Below are positions 24,809 through 34,485 of a DNA stretch of 64,000 nucleotides, piece after piece. The DNA is from VRUE01 sp963817905 (lineage in GTDB: Bacteria > Actinomycetota > Thermoleophilia > Solirubrobacterales > 70-9). The stretch covers positions 682,001 to 746,000 of the forward strand of contig CAWFPS010000002.1 of assembly GCA_963817905.1 (NCBI GenBank). Direction: 5' to 3'. Each line of letters begins with the position of its first letter. Within the stretch, counting starts at the first letter, position 1. Below the pieces are notes generated by a model. The model did not search any database, was not told where the DNA came from, and saw nothing but the letters and a program-made list of their open reading frames with translations. Position numbers and translations under genes: made by a program.

Positions 24809-26455
24809 TCAGGCCCCGCCACACCAGAGCTTGCGCAGGAAGACGCGCAGCGAGTCGGTGCCGCGAATCTCCAGCCGGGGCAGTCGCAGCGGGTCCTCGT
24901 CGTAACGGGCGAGCTCGGGATGGGTGGTGCAGGCGCCGTCGAAGCCGGCCGCGCCGGTGGCGGCGATTGCGCGCTCGTCGCGGGCGCCATAGGGGTAGGC
25001 GAAGGTCGCGACCGGAGCGCCGAGCGCCGCTTCCAGCTCGCGCTTGGAGCCCTCGATTTCCTCGCGCTGCGTCGCCTCGTCGACCTCGGGGAGGGAGCAG
25101 TGATGGCGGGTGTGGGCGCCGATCTCGTGACCGGCGGCGTGCAGCTCTCGCGCCTGCCCGGCGCTCAGCGTCGGCCGCTCGCCAAGCGGCGGCCCCTCGT
25201 CCCAGTCGTTGCCGACGGCGAGCTTGCGGCTGACCAGGAACAGCGTCGCCCCGAAGCCGTGGCGGCTCAGCACCGGGTGGGCGACCTCGAGGTTGTCGCG
25301 GTAGCCGTCGTCGATCGTGATCACAACCGCACCCCGCGGCGGCAAGCGCCCCTCTCGCATTCCCCGCACCAGCTCCCCGAATGCGATCGGGCGGCGGCGC
25401 AGCAGGGCCAGCACCCGCATCTGGCGAGCGAAGGCGCGGCCCGGGATGACGTAGCGGCTTGCCTCCTCGCCGCTTGCGCCGAAGCCGTGGTACATCAGGA
25501 TCGGCACCCGCCGGGTGATTCGCAGCCAGCGCTTGCGGTCGACGCTGCGCCTCATCCCCGCCCAGAAGGCGTAGCGCGAAACGAAGTAGAACCAGATCAG
25601 GCGGCGGCCCTCGCCGGGGATCGCCCGGCCGAGCGCGGCCAGCCAGCTGGCCGGCACGCGCAGCGCGATCAGCAGGCGCCGCAGCGCCACGTCGCGGCCG
25701 GTCGGCTCGCTGAACCAACCGAGCAGCTTCGGCAGCGCCGCCGGGTGGCGGCGCGCCAGCTCGATGTGCCCGGCTCCCTGGCGGCGCGCGTCCTCGAGGA
25801 TGCGGCCGCGCAGCTTTTGGTCATCGTGGAGGGCGCGCGCGCCGGGCAGGAAGACGACTTCGCAGCCCCAGCGGTGCAGCCGGTAGCCGAGCTCGGTGTC
25901 CTCCTCGACGGCGAGGTCGGTGGCGAAGCCGCCGGTCTCGCGCAGTGCCTGCCGCGGCGCCGAGAAGTTGCCGCCGTAGCAGTCGGTCCAGCCCGGCTGC
26001 TTCTCCGCCAGCCGCGCGTGGTGGTCGTTCCAGGCGCGGGCGAAGGCGTGCGCGTACCAGTCACGAGCGCGCGGGGGGGCCTGCTCGAGGTTGCCGATCG
26101 CGAGCGGCGTGGCACCGGAGCCGTATGCGGCCGCGTGGGCGGCGAGGAGCCCGGGGGCGGCGATGCAGTCGTCATCGAGAAAGAGACAGGCGGTGCCGGC
26201 CGCGACCTCGATCGCCGCGTTGAGGGCGGCCGCCTTGCCCTCCTTCGCGCGCGGCAGTACCCGCAGCGCGTAAGGCGTGGCCAGCGCCGCGACCATCTCC
26301 GCGGAGCCGTCGCCGGAGCCGTCGTCGGCGACGATCACCTCGAACAGCTCCGGGTCGAGGCTCTGGCGGGCGAGCGCATCGAGGCAGCGGGCGAGCAGCT
26401 CGCGCCGGTTGTGGGTGGCGACGATGACGCTGACCTGGGGCGCGGCTGCGCTCAT
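24809..26455 (-). CDS. Fused GT2 glycosyltransferase and polysaccharide deacetylase
   Basis: 548 aa. Residues ~5-310: GT2 domain (VSVIVATHNRRELLAR, VIVADDGSGDGS, CLFLDDDCIAAP with the Asp cluster, and EEDTELGYRLHRWG). Residues ~340-548: CE4/NodB domain (VPILMYHGFG, AVVITIDDGYRDN, GAHTRHHCSL, FAYPYGARDE). One chain could add a GlcNAc-like sugar and then deacetylate it. ATG 26455 overlaps the upstream GT2 stop by ATGA. The open frame continues upstream but only as a shadow of that neighbouring gene. Together with the gene at 21826 this makes two deacetylases in the locus. Confidence 0.87.
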   Translation of the reverse strand: MSAAAPQVSVIVATHNRRELLARCLDALARQSLDPELFEVIVADDGSGDGSAEMVAALATPYALRVLPRAKEGKAAALNAAIEVAAGTACLFLDDDCIAAPGLLAAHAAAYGSGATPLAIGNLEQAPPRARDWYAHAFARAWNDHHARLAEKQPGWTDCYGGNFSAPRQALRETGGFATDLAVEEDTELGYRLHRWGCEVVFLPGARALHDDQKLRGRILEDARRQGAGHIELARRHPAALPKLLGWFSEPTGRDVALRRLLIALRVPASWLAALGRAIPGEGRRLIWFYFVSRYAFWAGMRRSVDRKRWLRITRRVPILMYHGFGASGEEASRYVIPGRAFARQMRVLALLRRRPIAFGELVRGMREGRLPPRGAVVITIDDGYRDNLEVAHPVLSRHGFGATLFLVSRKLAVGNDWDEGPPLGERPTLSAGQARELHAAGHEIGAHTRHHCSLPEVDEATQREEIEGSKRELEAALGAPVATFAYPYGARDERAIAATGAAGFDGACTTHPELARYDEDPLRLPRLEIRGTDSLRVFLRKLWCGGA

Positions 26456-27417
26456 AGGTCCTCGCCTCCCGGCGTCGCCAGCTCCGCCCAGGCCGCCGCA
26501 TCGGTGAGTCGGCGCACCTCGCGCCAGAAGGCGTAGCGCCAGAGGAAGCCGTACCAGAGGTCCCTGCGGCCCTCGCCGGGGATCGCCCCGCCCAGCGCCG
26601 CCAGCGGGCCGGCTGGGGCGCGCAGGGCGAGCAGGGCCTGGCGCAGGGCGAGCTCGCGCGGGGCAGCGTCGCCGTACCAGCCGAGCAGCTTCGCCTTCAT
26701 CCCCGGGTGGCGCCGGGCGAGCTCGAGATAGGCGAGACCATGCTTGCGCACGTCCTCGAGCAGGCGCCGGCGCGGCTTCTCGTCGTCGTGGACGGCGGCG
26801 GCGGCGGGCAGGTAGCGCAGGTCGAAGCCGCGCTGTTCGAGCCGGTAGCCGAGCTCGATGTCCTCGCCGACGGCGACGTCGGTGGCGAAGCAGCCGATCT
26901 CCAGCAGGGCGGCGCGCGGTGCCGAGAGGTTGCCGCTGTAGCAGTCGCTCCAGGCGGCCGGCTTGTCCTCCAGCCGCGCGTAGTGCTCGGCCCATCCGCG
27001 GGCGAAGGCGCGCGCGTACCAGTCGCGTCGCGAGAGCGGCTTCTGGGCCAGGGCGCCGATCCCGACCAGGCGCGGCTCCCGCCGGTGAGCGTCGAGGTGG
27101 GCGCCGACGAAGCCGGGGGCGGGGACGCAGTCGTCGTCGAGGAAGGCGCAGACCCCGCCCGTCGCCGCCTCGACCCCGGCGTTGCGCGCCCGCGAGGGCC
27201 CCGCTCCCTCGAGCCGGGCCGAGCGCAGCGGGAACGGCGCCTCGTGATCGGCGAGGAAGTCGCCGGTGCCGTCGCTGGAGCCGTCGTCGACGACGACGAC
27301 CTCGAACTCGCCGCCGGTATCCTGGGCGGCGAGCGCCGCCAGGCAGCGGCTCAGCCGCTCGCGGCGGTCGCGGGTGGGCACGATCACGCTCAGCGCCGGG
27401 GCGGGGGAATCGGTCAT
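26452..27417 (-). CDS. GT2 glycosyltransferase
   Basis: 321 aa: LSVIVPTRDRRERLSRCL, VVVVDDGSSDGTGDF, CAFLDDDCVPAPGF, and GEDIELGYRLEQRG near residue 205. It is a close paralogue of the GT2 half of its neighbour: both keep DCY.GN.SAP and end with a similar IPGEGRR...WRYAFW segment. It is coupled to that gene through ATGA. Likely works on the same oligosaccharide. Confidence 0.85.
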   Translation of the reverse strand: MTDSPAPALSVIVPTRDRRERLSRCLAALAAQDTGGEFEVVVVDDGSSDGTGDFLADHEAPFPLRSARLEGAGPSRARNAGVEAATGGVCAFLDDDCVPAPGFVGAHLDAHRREPRLVGIGALAQKPLSRRDWYARAFARGWAEHYARLEDKPAAWSDCYSGNLSAPRAALLEIGCFATDVAVGEDIELGYRLEQRGFDLRYLPAAAAVHDDEKPRRRLLEDVRKHGLAYLELARRHPGMKAKLLGWYGDAAPRELALRQALLALRAPAGPLAALGGAIPGEGRRDLWYGFLWRYAFWREVRRLTDAAAWAELATPGGEDL

Positions 27418-27449
27418 CGTTTTGGACCCTGTCTCACGCGACTCGCAAG

Positions 27450-28900
27450 CTATCCCCGCTCGCCGACGGAGGGCATGCGGGCGAGCTCCTCTTCAAGCAG
27501 GCCGAGGTAGGTGCCCTGGCGCAGCTGCGCGGGTTGCGGCGTGCCGGCGCTCGCCATCGCCAGGTGGCGGTAGTCCGACTTGGCGTGGACGACCCAGGCG
27601 AGCGCCCGCAGGCGCGGCAGGTCCGTCCCAGCCAGGCCGAGAGCAGCGCGGTACTCCTCGTTACAGCGGGCGAAGACCTCGCCGTAGGGGTCGCCTGGGT
27701 CGAGCAGCCGGGCGTAGCTGCGGCGAGTCTGCCCGGACTCGATCGCACCGTCGAGGACGAAGGCGGCGTTGGCGAGGAAGTAGGCGAGGTCGAGGCCAGG
27801 CAAGCCATGCGGCTCGGCCGACTCCCAGTCGAGCAGGGCCGGCCTGCCGCCGTCGGTGAGGACGACATTCCAGGGCGAGCAGTCGCGGTGCTCGGCGACC
27901 TGGGGCAGTCCCTGCAGGCCGCCAAGGAGCGCTCGGGCGGCGGCCACGGTACCCGGCGCGACGGCGGCGCCGAAGTCGTGCTCGAACTCGGCCAGCGGGC
28001 GCTCGAGCAGCCGCTCGCGCCAGTCTCCGCTCGACGCGTCGCCACCGCCCCCGAGCTCGATCAGCCAGGCGGTGACCCGCTCCGCCAGGTCGCCGAAGCT
28101 CGAGCGCTCCAGCGCCTCGATCAGAGGCTGCCCGTGAATTGCGCTCTCGGCCAGCCCCAGCCCACCTCCCCTTCGCCCGCGGGCCAGCAGGCGCGGCACG
28201 CCGTCGAGGCCGGGACGGACTCGCGCGACCGCTTCCAGCGCCGCCGCCTCACGCTCCAGCGCCTGTTCGGCCGCGGCCAGGCGGGAGAACTTGACCACCG
28301 CGCCCGGATGCGGCCGGCCCGGCACGAAGGGCAGGGCGACGACCTTGTTGATGCTGCGTCCGCCGCCGCTGAGCAGCAGGCAGGGGGCGCCGGGCGGCAA
28401 GTGGGGGGCGAGCGCGTCCTCGCCGGCGCTCTCGGCGCCTGGGACCCGGGCGAGGGCGAAGACAGGGGCGAGCAGGCCGAGCCGGGCGGCCAGGCGCCAG
28501 AGCGGCCGGGCAAACTTCTGCAGGGCCGAGCGGCCGGCCGGGTGGCGAGCAGGTGGGTGGCCGCCGCCGGCGCTTCGGGCGGCAGCCAGAACTGGGGAAG
28601 CCGGTGGGGGAGGGGGCCGGGCCAGAGCAGGCGCAGGTCGGTGAACCCCGCCGCTTCGAGGCGCCGACGGGCGCGCCGGGTGCCGCCCAAGCGCGGCAGG
28701 CGCCAGCTGCAGAGCAGCTCGGCCCCCGCGGGCAGCTCGGCGCGGGCGGCGGCGAGCGAGCGGCGCGTTGGGAAGCCGATTTGGCGGGGCTCGGCCCCGG
28801 CCGGCGCCTCCGCACTGCGAAGCAGGAAGCGCCAGTCCGCCCGCCGCAGCCGCTCGTTGCGGGACTGCTCCGGCTCTGCTTCAAGCGCGGCGAGGTCCAT
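27450..28900 (-). pseudogene. APH-like phosphotransferase family protein, one frameshift
   Basis: The N-terminal part (from MDLAALEAEPEQS, with LRRADWRFLL and CSWRLPRLGG) is open to LLATRP. One base appears missing near 28531-28540 in a GGCCGGCC stretch; after it the frame continues RSALQKFARPLWRL, then LPPGAPCLLLSGGG and the kinase-like region. The aminoglycoside-phosphotransferase fold shows in HRDCSPWNVVL (catalytic Asp, Asn) and ALLDWESAEP (metal Asp). The whole would be ~480 aa. The substrate is unknown; in this setting a sugar or lipid intermediate is likelier than an antibiotic. The frameshift may be a sequencing error or true decay. Confidence 0.65.
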
Positions 28901-30002
28901 CCAGCAGCTCCTCGTAGATCGATTCCACCCGCGCGCCCATCGCCTCGCGGCTGAAGTCCCGCTCGGCTCGCTCGCGCCCGCTACGGGCGAGCCGCTCGCG
29001 CAGGGCCGAGTCGCCGAGCACCGCTCGCAGGGCAGCGGCCAGTGCCTCCCCGTCGCCGGCGGGGACCAGCAGCCCGCTCTCGCCGTCGGCGACCAGCTCC
29101 GCGGTGCCGCCGATCGCCGAGCTGACCACGGCGCGACGCGCCGCCATCGCCTCCAGCACCGCCAGCGAGGAGCCCTCGTAGAGGGAGGGGAGGGCGAAGA
29201 CGTCGCAGGCCGCGAGCAGCCGCGGAACGTCCTCGCGGCGGCCGAGGAAGAGGACGCGCTCGCCGAGGCCGAGTCGAGCCGCCTCGGCTTCCAGCTCGCC
29301 GCGCAGCGGGCCGTCGCCGGCCAGCACGAACCTGGCCTCGGGAACCGCGGCGGCGGCGCGGAAGAGGACGTCGTGGCCCTTCTGCCGGTCGAGCCGCGCC
29401 GCGGTCAGCACCAGTGGAGTGCCGGCGCTGCCGCCCAGCTCCGCCCGCAGCGCCTCCTCGCTGCCGCCGAAGCGGTCGAGGTCGACCGCGTTGTAGACGA
29501 TCTCGATCTTCTCCCCGGGCCAGCCGAAGCGCTGCTCCAGCTCCTCCGCGATCGCGCCGGAGACGGCGATGTAGCGGCCGACCCCGCGCGAGAGCAGGCG
29601 CAGCTGCATCGCGCTCGAGCGCTCCAGCTCCATCGCCGGGATCAGCTGCACGGTGGCGAGGCTCGGCACCCGCGCACAGACCGCCGCGGCGAGCGCCCAC
29701 TTCGCCGCCAGCGGCCAGCTCAGGTGGGCGTGGAAGAGGGTCGGCCGGCGGCGGCGCAGCAGGCGAGACAGGTCGATCCCGCGGCGGGCGCCGGAGAGCC
29801 CGAGCGGCATCGGCGCGACCCGCTCGGCGGGGACGCCGAGCGCCGCGGCGCGCCCTTCGAGGGGAGCGGCGGCACCGGCGGCGTCGAGCAGCAGGGTCGG
29901 CTGCCAGCGCTCCCGGTCGAGCGTCGCGAGCAGCATCAGCATCGCGTTCTCGGCGCCGCCGAGTTCGCGGCTATCGGTGTAGAAGAAGATCGATCGGGCC
30001 AC
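28881..30002 (-). CDS. GT4 glycosyltransferase
   Basis: 373 aa from GTG 30002 (VARSIFFYTDSRELGGAENA), which overlaps the end of the upstream GT2 gene by 32 bp. GT4 signatures: FHAHLSWPLA, LTAARLDRQKGHDVLF, and YEGSSLAVLEAMAARRAVV (E-x7-E). GT-B fold, no membrane segment. Its end overlaps the start of the APH-like gene by 20 bp, showing the tight packing of this transcription unit. Confidence 0.86.
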   Translation of the reverse strand: MARSIFFYTDSRELGGAENAMLMLLATLDRERWQPTLLLDAAGAAAPLEGRAAALGVPAERVAPMPLGLSGARRGIDLSRLLRRRRPTLFHAHLSWPLAAKWALAAAVCARVPSLATVQLIPAMELERSSAMQLRLLSRGVGRYIAVSGAIAEELEQRFGWPGEKIEIVYNAVDLDRFGGSEEALRAELGGSAGTPLVLTAARLDRQKGHDVLFRAAAAVPEARFVLAGDGPLRGELEAEAARLGLGERVLFLGRREDVPRLLAACDVFALPSLYEGSSLAVLEAMAARRAVVSSAIGGTAELVADGESGLLVPAGDGEALAAALRAVLGDSALRERLARSGRERAERDFSREAMGARVESIYEELLDGPRRA

Positions 30003-31005
30003 GATGTAGTTCGGCCGCCAGTCTCTCGAGGGCGCCGCCGTCTTGGGATTCGCCCAGCGCCACCTCGACACCTGCCCAGAAGGCGTAGTCGAGCGCCGCT
30101 CGGTAGAAGAGCGCCGCCCGCCAGAAGCCCACCCGCTCCAGCCCGGCCGCGAGCGCGAGCAGGTGCGTGGCCCGCTTGGGAAGGGTGTTGGTGAGCCGCA
30201 GCAGCAATGCCCGCGCCGCCAGCCAGGGACGCGAGCCGTCCCAGGGACTGGCCAGGCGGAGGGCCTCGAAGGCGTCTGGATGCAGCTGCGCCAACAGGAC
30301 CGTGGTCCGGCCCTTCTCGTAGGTGTCGCGGGCGAGGCCGTGGAAATCCTTGTCGTACTCCTGGTGGGCGACCGCGCCGGGGCTGTAGCGCAGCGCGACG
30401 CCGGCCTTGCCCAGCCGCAGCGAGAGCTCGACGTCCTCGTTGCCGTAGGGCGCGAAGCCCTCGTCGAAGGCGCCGACCTCGCGCAGCAGCGCGGTCGGCA
30501 GCGAGACGTTGCCGGAGTAGAAGTCGCGCGGGACGAAGTGGTGGCCAGGCTCGGCCAGCCGGGCGAGGTGATCGGCGAACTTGCGCTCGACGTAGCGCGC
30601 CGCGTGCGGGCTGTCGCGCTCGAGGCGGACCGGGACCGGCCCGAGCAGGCAGGCGCGCGAGCCCTCCGGGTGGCCGGCGAGGTGGCGGGCGACGAACTCG
30701 GGGACCGGCTCCATGTCGTCGTCGATCAGGATCGTCACCGCTCCCCGCGCCTCGGCCAGGGCGACGTTGCGCGCCGCCGCCCGCCCCCTGCCAGAGCCCT
30801 CGACCGCGCTCAGCGCGTACGGCAGCTCCTCGCCGAGCCCGGCGACCATCTCCCTCGTGCCGTCGGTCGAGCCGTCAACTGAGACCAGCACCTCGTAGCT
30901 CCCCGGCGGCGCCGACTGCCGGCCGAGCGCCAGCAGGGCGCGCCTCAGCGCCTCGCGGCGCTGGTGGGTGGGGATGATCACGCTCGCCCGGGGCAGCTCG
31001 TTCAC
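29971..31005 (-). CDS. GT2 glycosyltransferase
   Basis: 344 aa: ASVIIPTHQRREALRRAL, LVSVDGSTDGTREM, ILIDDDMEPVPEF (Asp cluster), and PYGNEDVELSLRLGKAG. The C-terminal ~90 residues are helical with a hydrophobic YRAALDYAFWAG end. The ATG start overlaps the preceding acetyltransferase stop by 4 bases, so it is coupled to it. Confidence 0.86.
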   Translation of the reverse strand: MNELPRASVIIPTHQRREALRRALLALGRQSAPPGSYEVLVSVDGSTDGTREMVAGLGEELPYALSAVEGSGRGRAAARNVALAEARGAVTILIDDDMEPVPEFVARHLAGHPEGSRACLLGPVPVRLERDSPHAARYVERKFADHLARLAEPGHHFVPRDFYSGNVSLPTALLREVGAFDEGFAPYGNEDVELSLRLGKAGVALRYSPGAVAHQEYDKDFHGLARDTYEKGRTTVLLAQLHPDAFEALRLASPWDGSRPWLAARALLLRLTNTLPKRATHLLALAAGLERVGFWRAALFYRAALDYAFWAGVEVALGESQDGGALERLAAELHRGPIDLLLHR

Positions 31006-32120
31006 CGTGGCGAGACTCTCCGCCGCACGCCGCCGAGCAGGCGGGGCAGCGTCTCGGCTCGCGCTTTCGCCGAGGCCAGCTGCAGCTTGGTCCGGGGGTA
31101 GGTAAGGCCGCGGGGAATGACCTTGATCACGTCCATCTCGTCGCGGTCGTCGGCCAGCTGGTCCTTGTAGGACTGGCTGCCGGGGCCGAGGTTGACCCGC
31201 TCCTCGCCGCGCCCGGCGGCGTCGGCGATCGCGTGCAGGACAAGCTGCAGGGAGGGCGAGTGTCCCTTCTCGCGCTCGTCGAAGCCGCCGCTCCAGCCGG
31301 CCACCTCTACGCCAGCGGCGACCAGGACCTGTACCGCGATCACCCGCTCCTCGCGTTCGAGCAGGAACATCCGCAGCCGTTCGCGCGGCAGCAGCTCGGT
31401 GGCGGCGTCCGCGAGCATCGCGCGGATGCCGGCCGGCAGCGCGGTCGAGCCGCCGCGGTCGCGCCAGCGGGCGCCATGCAGCTCGACGTAGGCGTCGATC
31501 GCCCGCTCGACGTCATTCGGCCCGGCGAGGCGGAAGCGGGCGCCGGCATCGTCCAGCCGCCGCCGGCGACGGCGGGCTTCCTGGCGGAACTTGCTTTTCC
31601 TCTGCCCGAGCCACTCCTCGTAGCCGCGGCCCGCGAGCGAGACCATCGGCATCGGCACCGAGCGGGCCTCCTGGACTTCCGGCCGCAGGCCGGGCCAGGA
31701 CCGCACCAGCCGCTCGGTTACCTGTTTGTGGGTGCTGGAACGCCCTTCCAGCCGGACCAGGCTCGGGCGCGGGCGCGCCCCGGCGAGGGCGCGCGCCAGC
31801 AGCGGCGCCACCTCCTCGGCGCGCTCGAAGTCGACCAGCAGCGGCGCGGGCGTGGCGAGCCGGGAGCTGAGGACGTCGTAGTGGGAGTGGCGCCGCTCGC
31901 CGTCGGCGACCCAGAAGGGGGCGATGCCGAGCAGGCGATCCCCCTGGGAGACCGCGATCGCGCGCAGGGCGGCATGGTCGGGGCAGACGTGGCGCCACCA
32001 GGCGAGCATCCAGGCCGGGGCCGCGTAGGGCCGCGCCATCTTTACGGCAAGCCGGTCCCAGGGATCGCGGATCGCCTCCAGATCGGCCTCTCGCTCGAGT
32101 ATCTGGACGTTGAGTCCCAT
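31002..32120 (-). CDS. CelD/BcsL-type GNAT acyltransferase, copy 1
   Basis: 372 aa. WMLAWWRHV near the N-terminus and the central KSKFRQEARRRRRRL are typical of the CelD/acetyltransferase_6 group, which carries the GNAT fold and is common in exopolysaccharide loci. The acyl-CoA region is RERLRMFLLEREERVIAVQVLV. It probably acylates the polysaccharide or a precursor in the cytoplasm. It is a tandem paralogue of the next gene (same PYAAPAWMLAWWRHV / PFSAPAWMLAWWRHV block). Confidence 0.78.
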   Translation of the reverse strand: MGLNVQILEREADLEAIRDPWDRLAVKMARPYAAPAWMLAWWRHVCPDHAALRAIAVSQGDRLLGIAPFWVADGERRHSHYDVLSSRLATPAPLLVDFERAEEVAPLLARALAGARPRPSLVRLEGRSSTHKQVTERLVRSWPGLRPEVQEARSVPMPMVSLAGRGYEEWLGQRKSKFRQEARRRRRRLDDAGARFRLAGPNDVERAIDAYVELHGARWRDRGGSTALPAGIRAMLADAATELLPRERLRMFLLEREERVIAVQVLVAAGVEVAGWSGGFDEREKGHSPSLQLVLHAIADAAGRGEERVNLGPGSQSYKDQLADDRDEMDVIKVIPRGLTYPRTKLQLASAKARAETLPRLLGGVRRRVSPR

Positions 32121-32157
32121 GCGTTGCGAGGGTAGTCGGCAGCGGAGATGCCAATCA

Positions 32158-33231
32158 TCAGTCGTGGTGGGGCTCGTGCATCCGCTCGGCGAGCCGCCGC
32201 AACCGCGTGCGCGGGGAGGGGAGGCCGCGGGGCGCCAGCTTGACCACCGAGGCCCGCTCGCCGCCGTTGGCGATCCGCAGCTTGTACTCCTGGCCGCCGG
32301 AACCGAGGTCGATGCGCCGCTCGCCGCGCGCGCCGGCGTCGGCGATCGCGTGCAGGATCGTCTGGGCGAGTGGCGAGAGGTCCTTCCACCGCGCGTCGAA
32401 CCCCCCCTGCCAGAACCACGCTTCGCCGGGAGCGGTGAGCATCAGCTGGGCGGCGACTGGCCGGTCCTCCACCTCGAGCAGGAAGATCCGCATGCGGTCC
32501 GCCGGGACCAGCGCGACGGCCGCCTCGAGCAGCATCTCGCGGATGCCGGGGACCATGATCGTCGAGCCGCCCCGCTCGCTCCAGCGCGCGGCGTGGAGAT
32601 CGAGAAAGGCGTCGACGGCGCGCTCTGCCTCAGCGGGGCCGGCGAGGACGAAGCGGCCACCGGCCCCCTCGATCCGGCTCCGGCGGCGTTTCGTCTCGCG
32701 CCGGAAGCTGCGGCTCTTTTCGGCCAGGAAGCCCTCGTAGCCGCCCTCGCCGAGGGTGACGATTGGCTGCGGGATCGGCTCGGCCGCGTTGAGTCGGGGC
32801 CGCAATCGCGGCCACGACTCGGCCAGGGCGACGGCCCAGCTCTGCGGCCCGTCGCGTTCCTCGAAGCGCAGCTGGGTCAGCTTCGGTTTCGAGTGGGCCA
32901 GCGCTCGGGCCATCAGGGGGATGACCTCCCGCTCGCGCCCCGCGGCCGCCAGCGGCCCGCCCGGTCCCAGCCGCCCGGCCATCACGTCGTAGTGGGCGCT
33001 CCGGGCGCTCCCGTCGTACACCCAGAGGGGCGCCAGGCCGATCAGCTCGTCACCGTCGCTCACCGCCAGGGCCCGGATCGCCGCGCCCTCGGGCTGCACG
33101 TGCCGCCACCAGGCGAGCATCCAGGCGGGTGCGCTGAACGGCTGCTTGCGTGCCATCGCCAGCCCGTCCCATCGCTTGACGATCGATTCGAGCTCTGACT
33201 CGCCCGTGAGGACGTCGAGGGCCGCCGCCAT
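32158..33231 (-). CDS. CelD/BcsL-type GNAT acyltransferase, copy 2
   Basis: 357 aa, colinear with copy 1: SAPAWMLAWWRHVQPEG, EKSRSFRRETKRRRSRI, RMRIFLLEVEDRPVAAQLM and LGSGGQEYKLRIANG. The pair has diverged widely outside these blocks, so they may act on different positions or with different acyl groups. It lies 37 bp upstream of copy 1. Confidence 0.78.
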   Translation of the reverse strand: MAAALDVLTGESELESIVKRWDGLAMARKQPFSAPAWMLAWWRHVQPEGAAIRALAVSDGDELIGLAPLWVYDGSARSAHYDVMAGRLGPGGPLAAAGREREVIPLMARALAHSKPKLTQLRFEERDGPQSWAVALAESWPRLRPRLNAAEPIPQPIVTLGEGGYEGFLAEKSRSFRRETKRRRSRIEGAGGRFVLAGPAEAERAVDAFLDLHAARWSERGGSTIMVPGIREMLLEAAVALVPADRMRIFLLEVEDRPVAAQLMLTAPGEAWFWQGGFDARWKDLSPLAQTILHAIADAGARGERRIDLGSGGQEYKLRIANGGERASVVKLAPRGLPSPRTRLRRLAERMHEPHHD

Positions 33232-33264
33232 CGCCGTCAGGATACTGACAGCCGACTGCCCCTC

Positions 33265-34464
33265 TCAGGGAACGCGAGCGTCTTCGTAGAGCGCCTGCAG
33301 CCGTGCCCCCCAGGCGGCCGGGCTGTAGTGGTCTTCGGCGAAGCGCCGGCCCGCCCTGCCGAGCTCGCCGCGGCGCTTTGCGTCGCCGAGCAGCGATGCC
33401 ACCTGCTCGGCGAAGCCCGCCGGATCGTCGGCGATCGGCAGCGGCGCGGGCTCGGCGAAGCAGTCGAAGCCCTCGCCGCCGCGCGAGGTAGTCACCGTCG
33501 CCCTGCCGGCCGCCAGCGCTTGCAGCACCTTCATCCGCATGCCGCCGCCGGTCCTGACCGGGGCGACGACGACGGCGGCGGTCGCCAGGTGGGGCGCGAC
33601 GCTGGGCGCGTCGGCGATCACCTCGACCGCGTCCCCGGCGAGGGCCAGTACCTCGGCCGGCGGGCCGCTGCCGACGATGCGCAGCTTCGCTCTCGGCTGC
33701 CGCTGGAGCAGGGCGGGCATGATCTCCCGTGCCAGCCAAAGTGCCGCGTCGCGATTCGGCTGGTGGCTGAAGTTGCCGACGAAGAGCATGCTGTCGGCCT
33801 CCTCCCGCGCTCCCTCGGCCGGGGGTGGCAGCTCGAGGCCGAAGGGACTCACCCGCACCCGCCCGGCCAGCTCCGGCGCCAGCTCGGCGATCGCCGCCGC
33901 GTCGCGGCGGCCGAAGGCGATCACGCGGTCGAAGCGCCGCCAGGCGGCACGCTGGAAGCGCGGCCGCTTGTGCCAGTCGCGCTCCTCGAAGGCCCAGCCC
34001 AGCAAGGCGCGCGGATCTCCCGGCGGCGCCCGCAGCGGTCGTGGCCGCAGCACCTCGTGCTCGGTCAGCACGCTCGGCACCTCGGCTGGCAGCCGGTAGC
34101 CGGCCATGGCGCTGTCCTCAACCGCGACGACGTCGAAGGGGTGGCTCGCCGCGAGCCGGTCGAGAATCGCCTGCATGCCGGGGTCGGCGAACCAGATCGA
34201 GCGCCAGGGCCGGCGGCCGAAGGCCCAGGCGCCGGCCATCCGCACCCGTCGCCGCCAGCGCCGCCCGGCGCCCGGCGGGACCCGGCGGTCAGCGAAGTGG
34301 GCGTCGAGGCCAGAGTCGCGCAGCGCCCGCGCCGCCGCCGCTTCCCCGGGCTCATCGCCGACGGCACTGACCAATGTCACCTCGTTGCCAGCCGCCCGCA
34401 GCCCCTCCAGCTGAGCGTGGAGGAGAACCGGGATGGCGCCGGCGCCGTCGCCCTGCGGCGGCAC
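33265..34464 (-). CDS. GT4-like glycosyltransferase
   Basis: 399 aa from GTG 34464 (PPQGDGAGAIPVLLHAQLEGL). The frame extends upstream for eight codons (ILLVTPV) to a stop, so initiation at a CTG there would restore the usual GT4 start. C-terminal GT-B half: SMLFVGNFSHQPNRDAALWL, VAPVRTGGGMRMKVLQALAAG. This resembles the sugar-transfer PLA1-like GT4 group. It lies 21 bp after the previous gene of the same strand. Confidence 0.82.
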   Translation of the reverse strand: MPPQGDGAGAIPVLLHAQLEGLRAAGNEVTLVSAVGDEPGEAAAARALRDSGLDAHFADRRVPPGAGRRWRRRVRMAGAWAFGRRPWRSIWFADPGMQAILDRLAASHPFDVVAVEDSAMAGYRLPAEVPSVLTEHEVLRPRPLRAPPGDPRALLGWAFEERDWHKRPRFQRAAWRRFDRVIAFGRRDAAAIAELAPELAGRVRVSPFGLELPPPAEGAREEADSMLFVGNFSHQPNRDAALWLAREIMPALLQRQPRAKLRIVGSGPPAEVLALAGDAVEVIADAPSVAPHLATAAVVVAPVRTGGGMRMKVLQALAAGRATVTTSRGGEGFDCFAEPAPLPIADDPAGFAEQVASLLGDAKRRGELGRAGRRFAEDHYSPAAWGARLQALYEDARVP

Positions 34465-34485
34465 CGGCGTGACCAGCAGGATCCC

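Noticed and set aside
26456..26995. Extending the GT2-deacetylase fusion upstream
   Set aside because: The extension is an Arg-rich shadow of the neighbouring GT2 gene; ATG 26455 overlaps that gene's stop in the usual ATGA manner.
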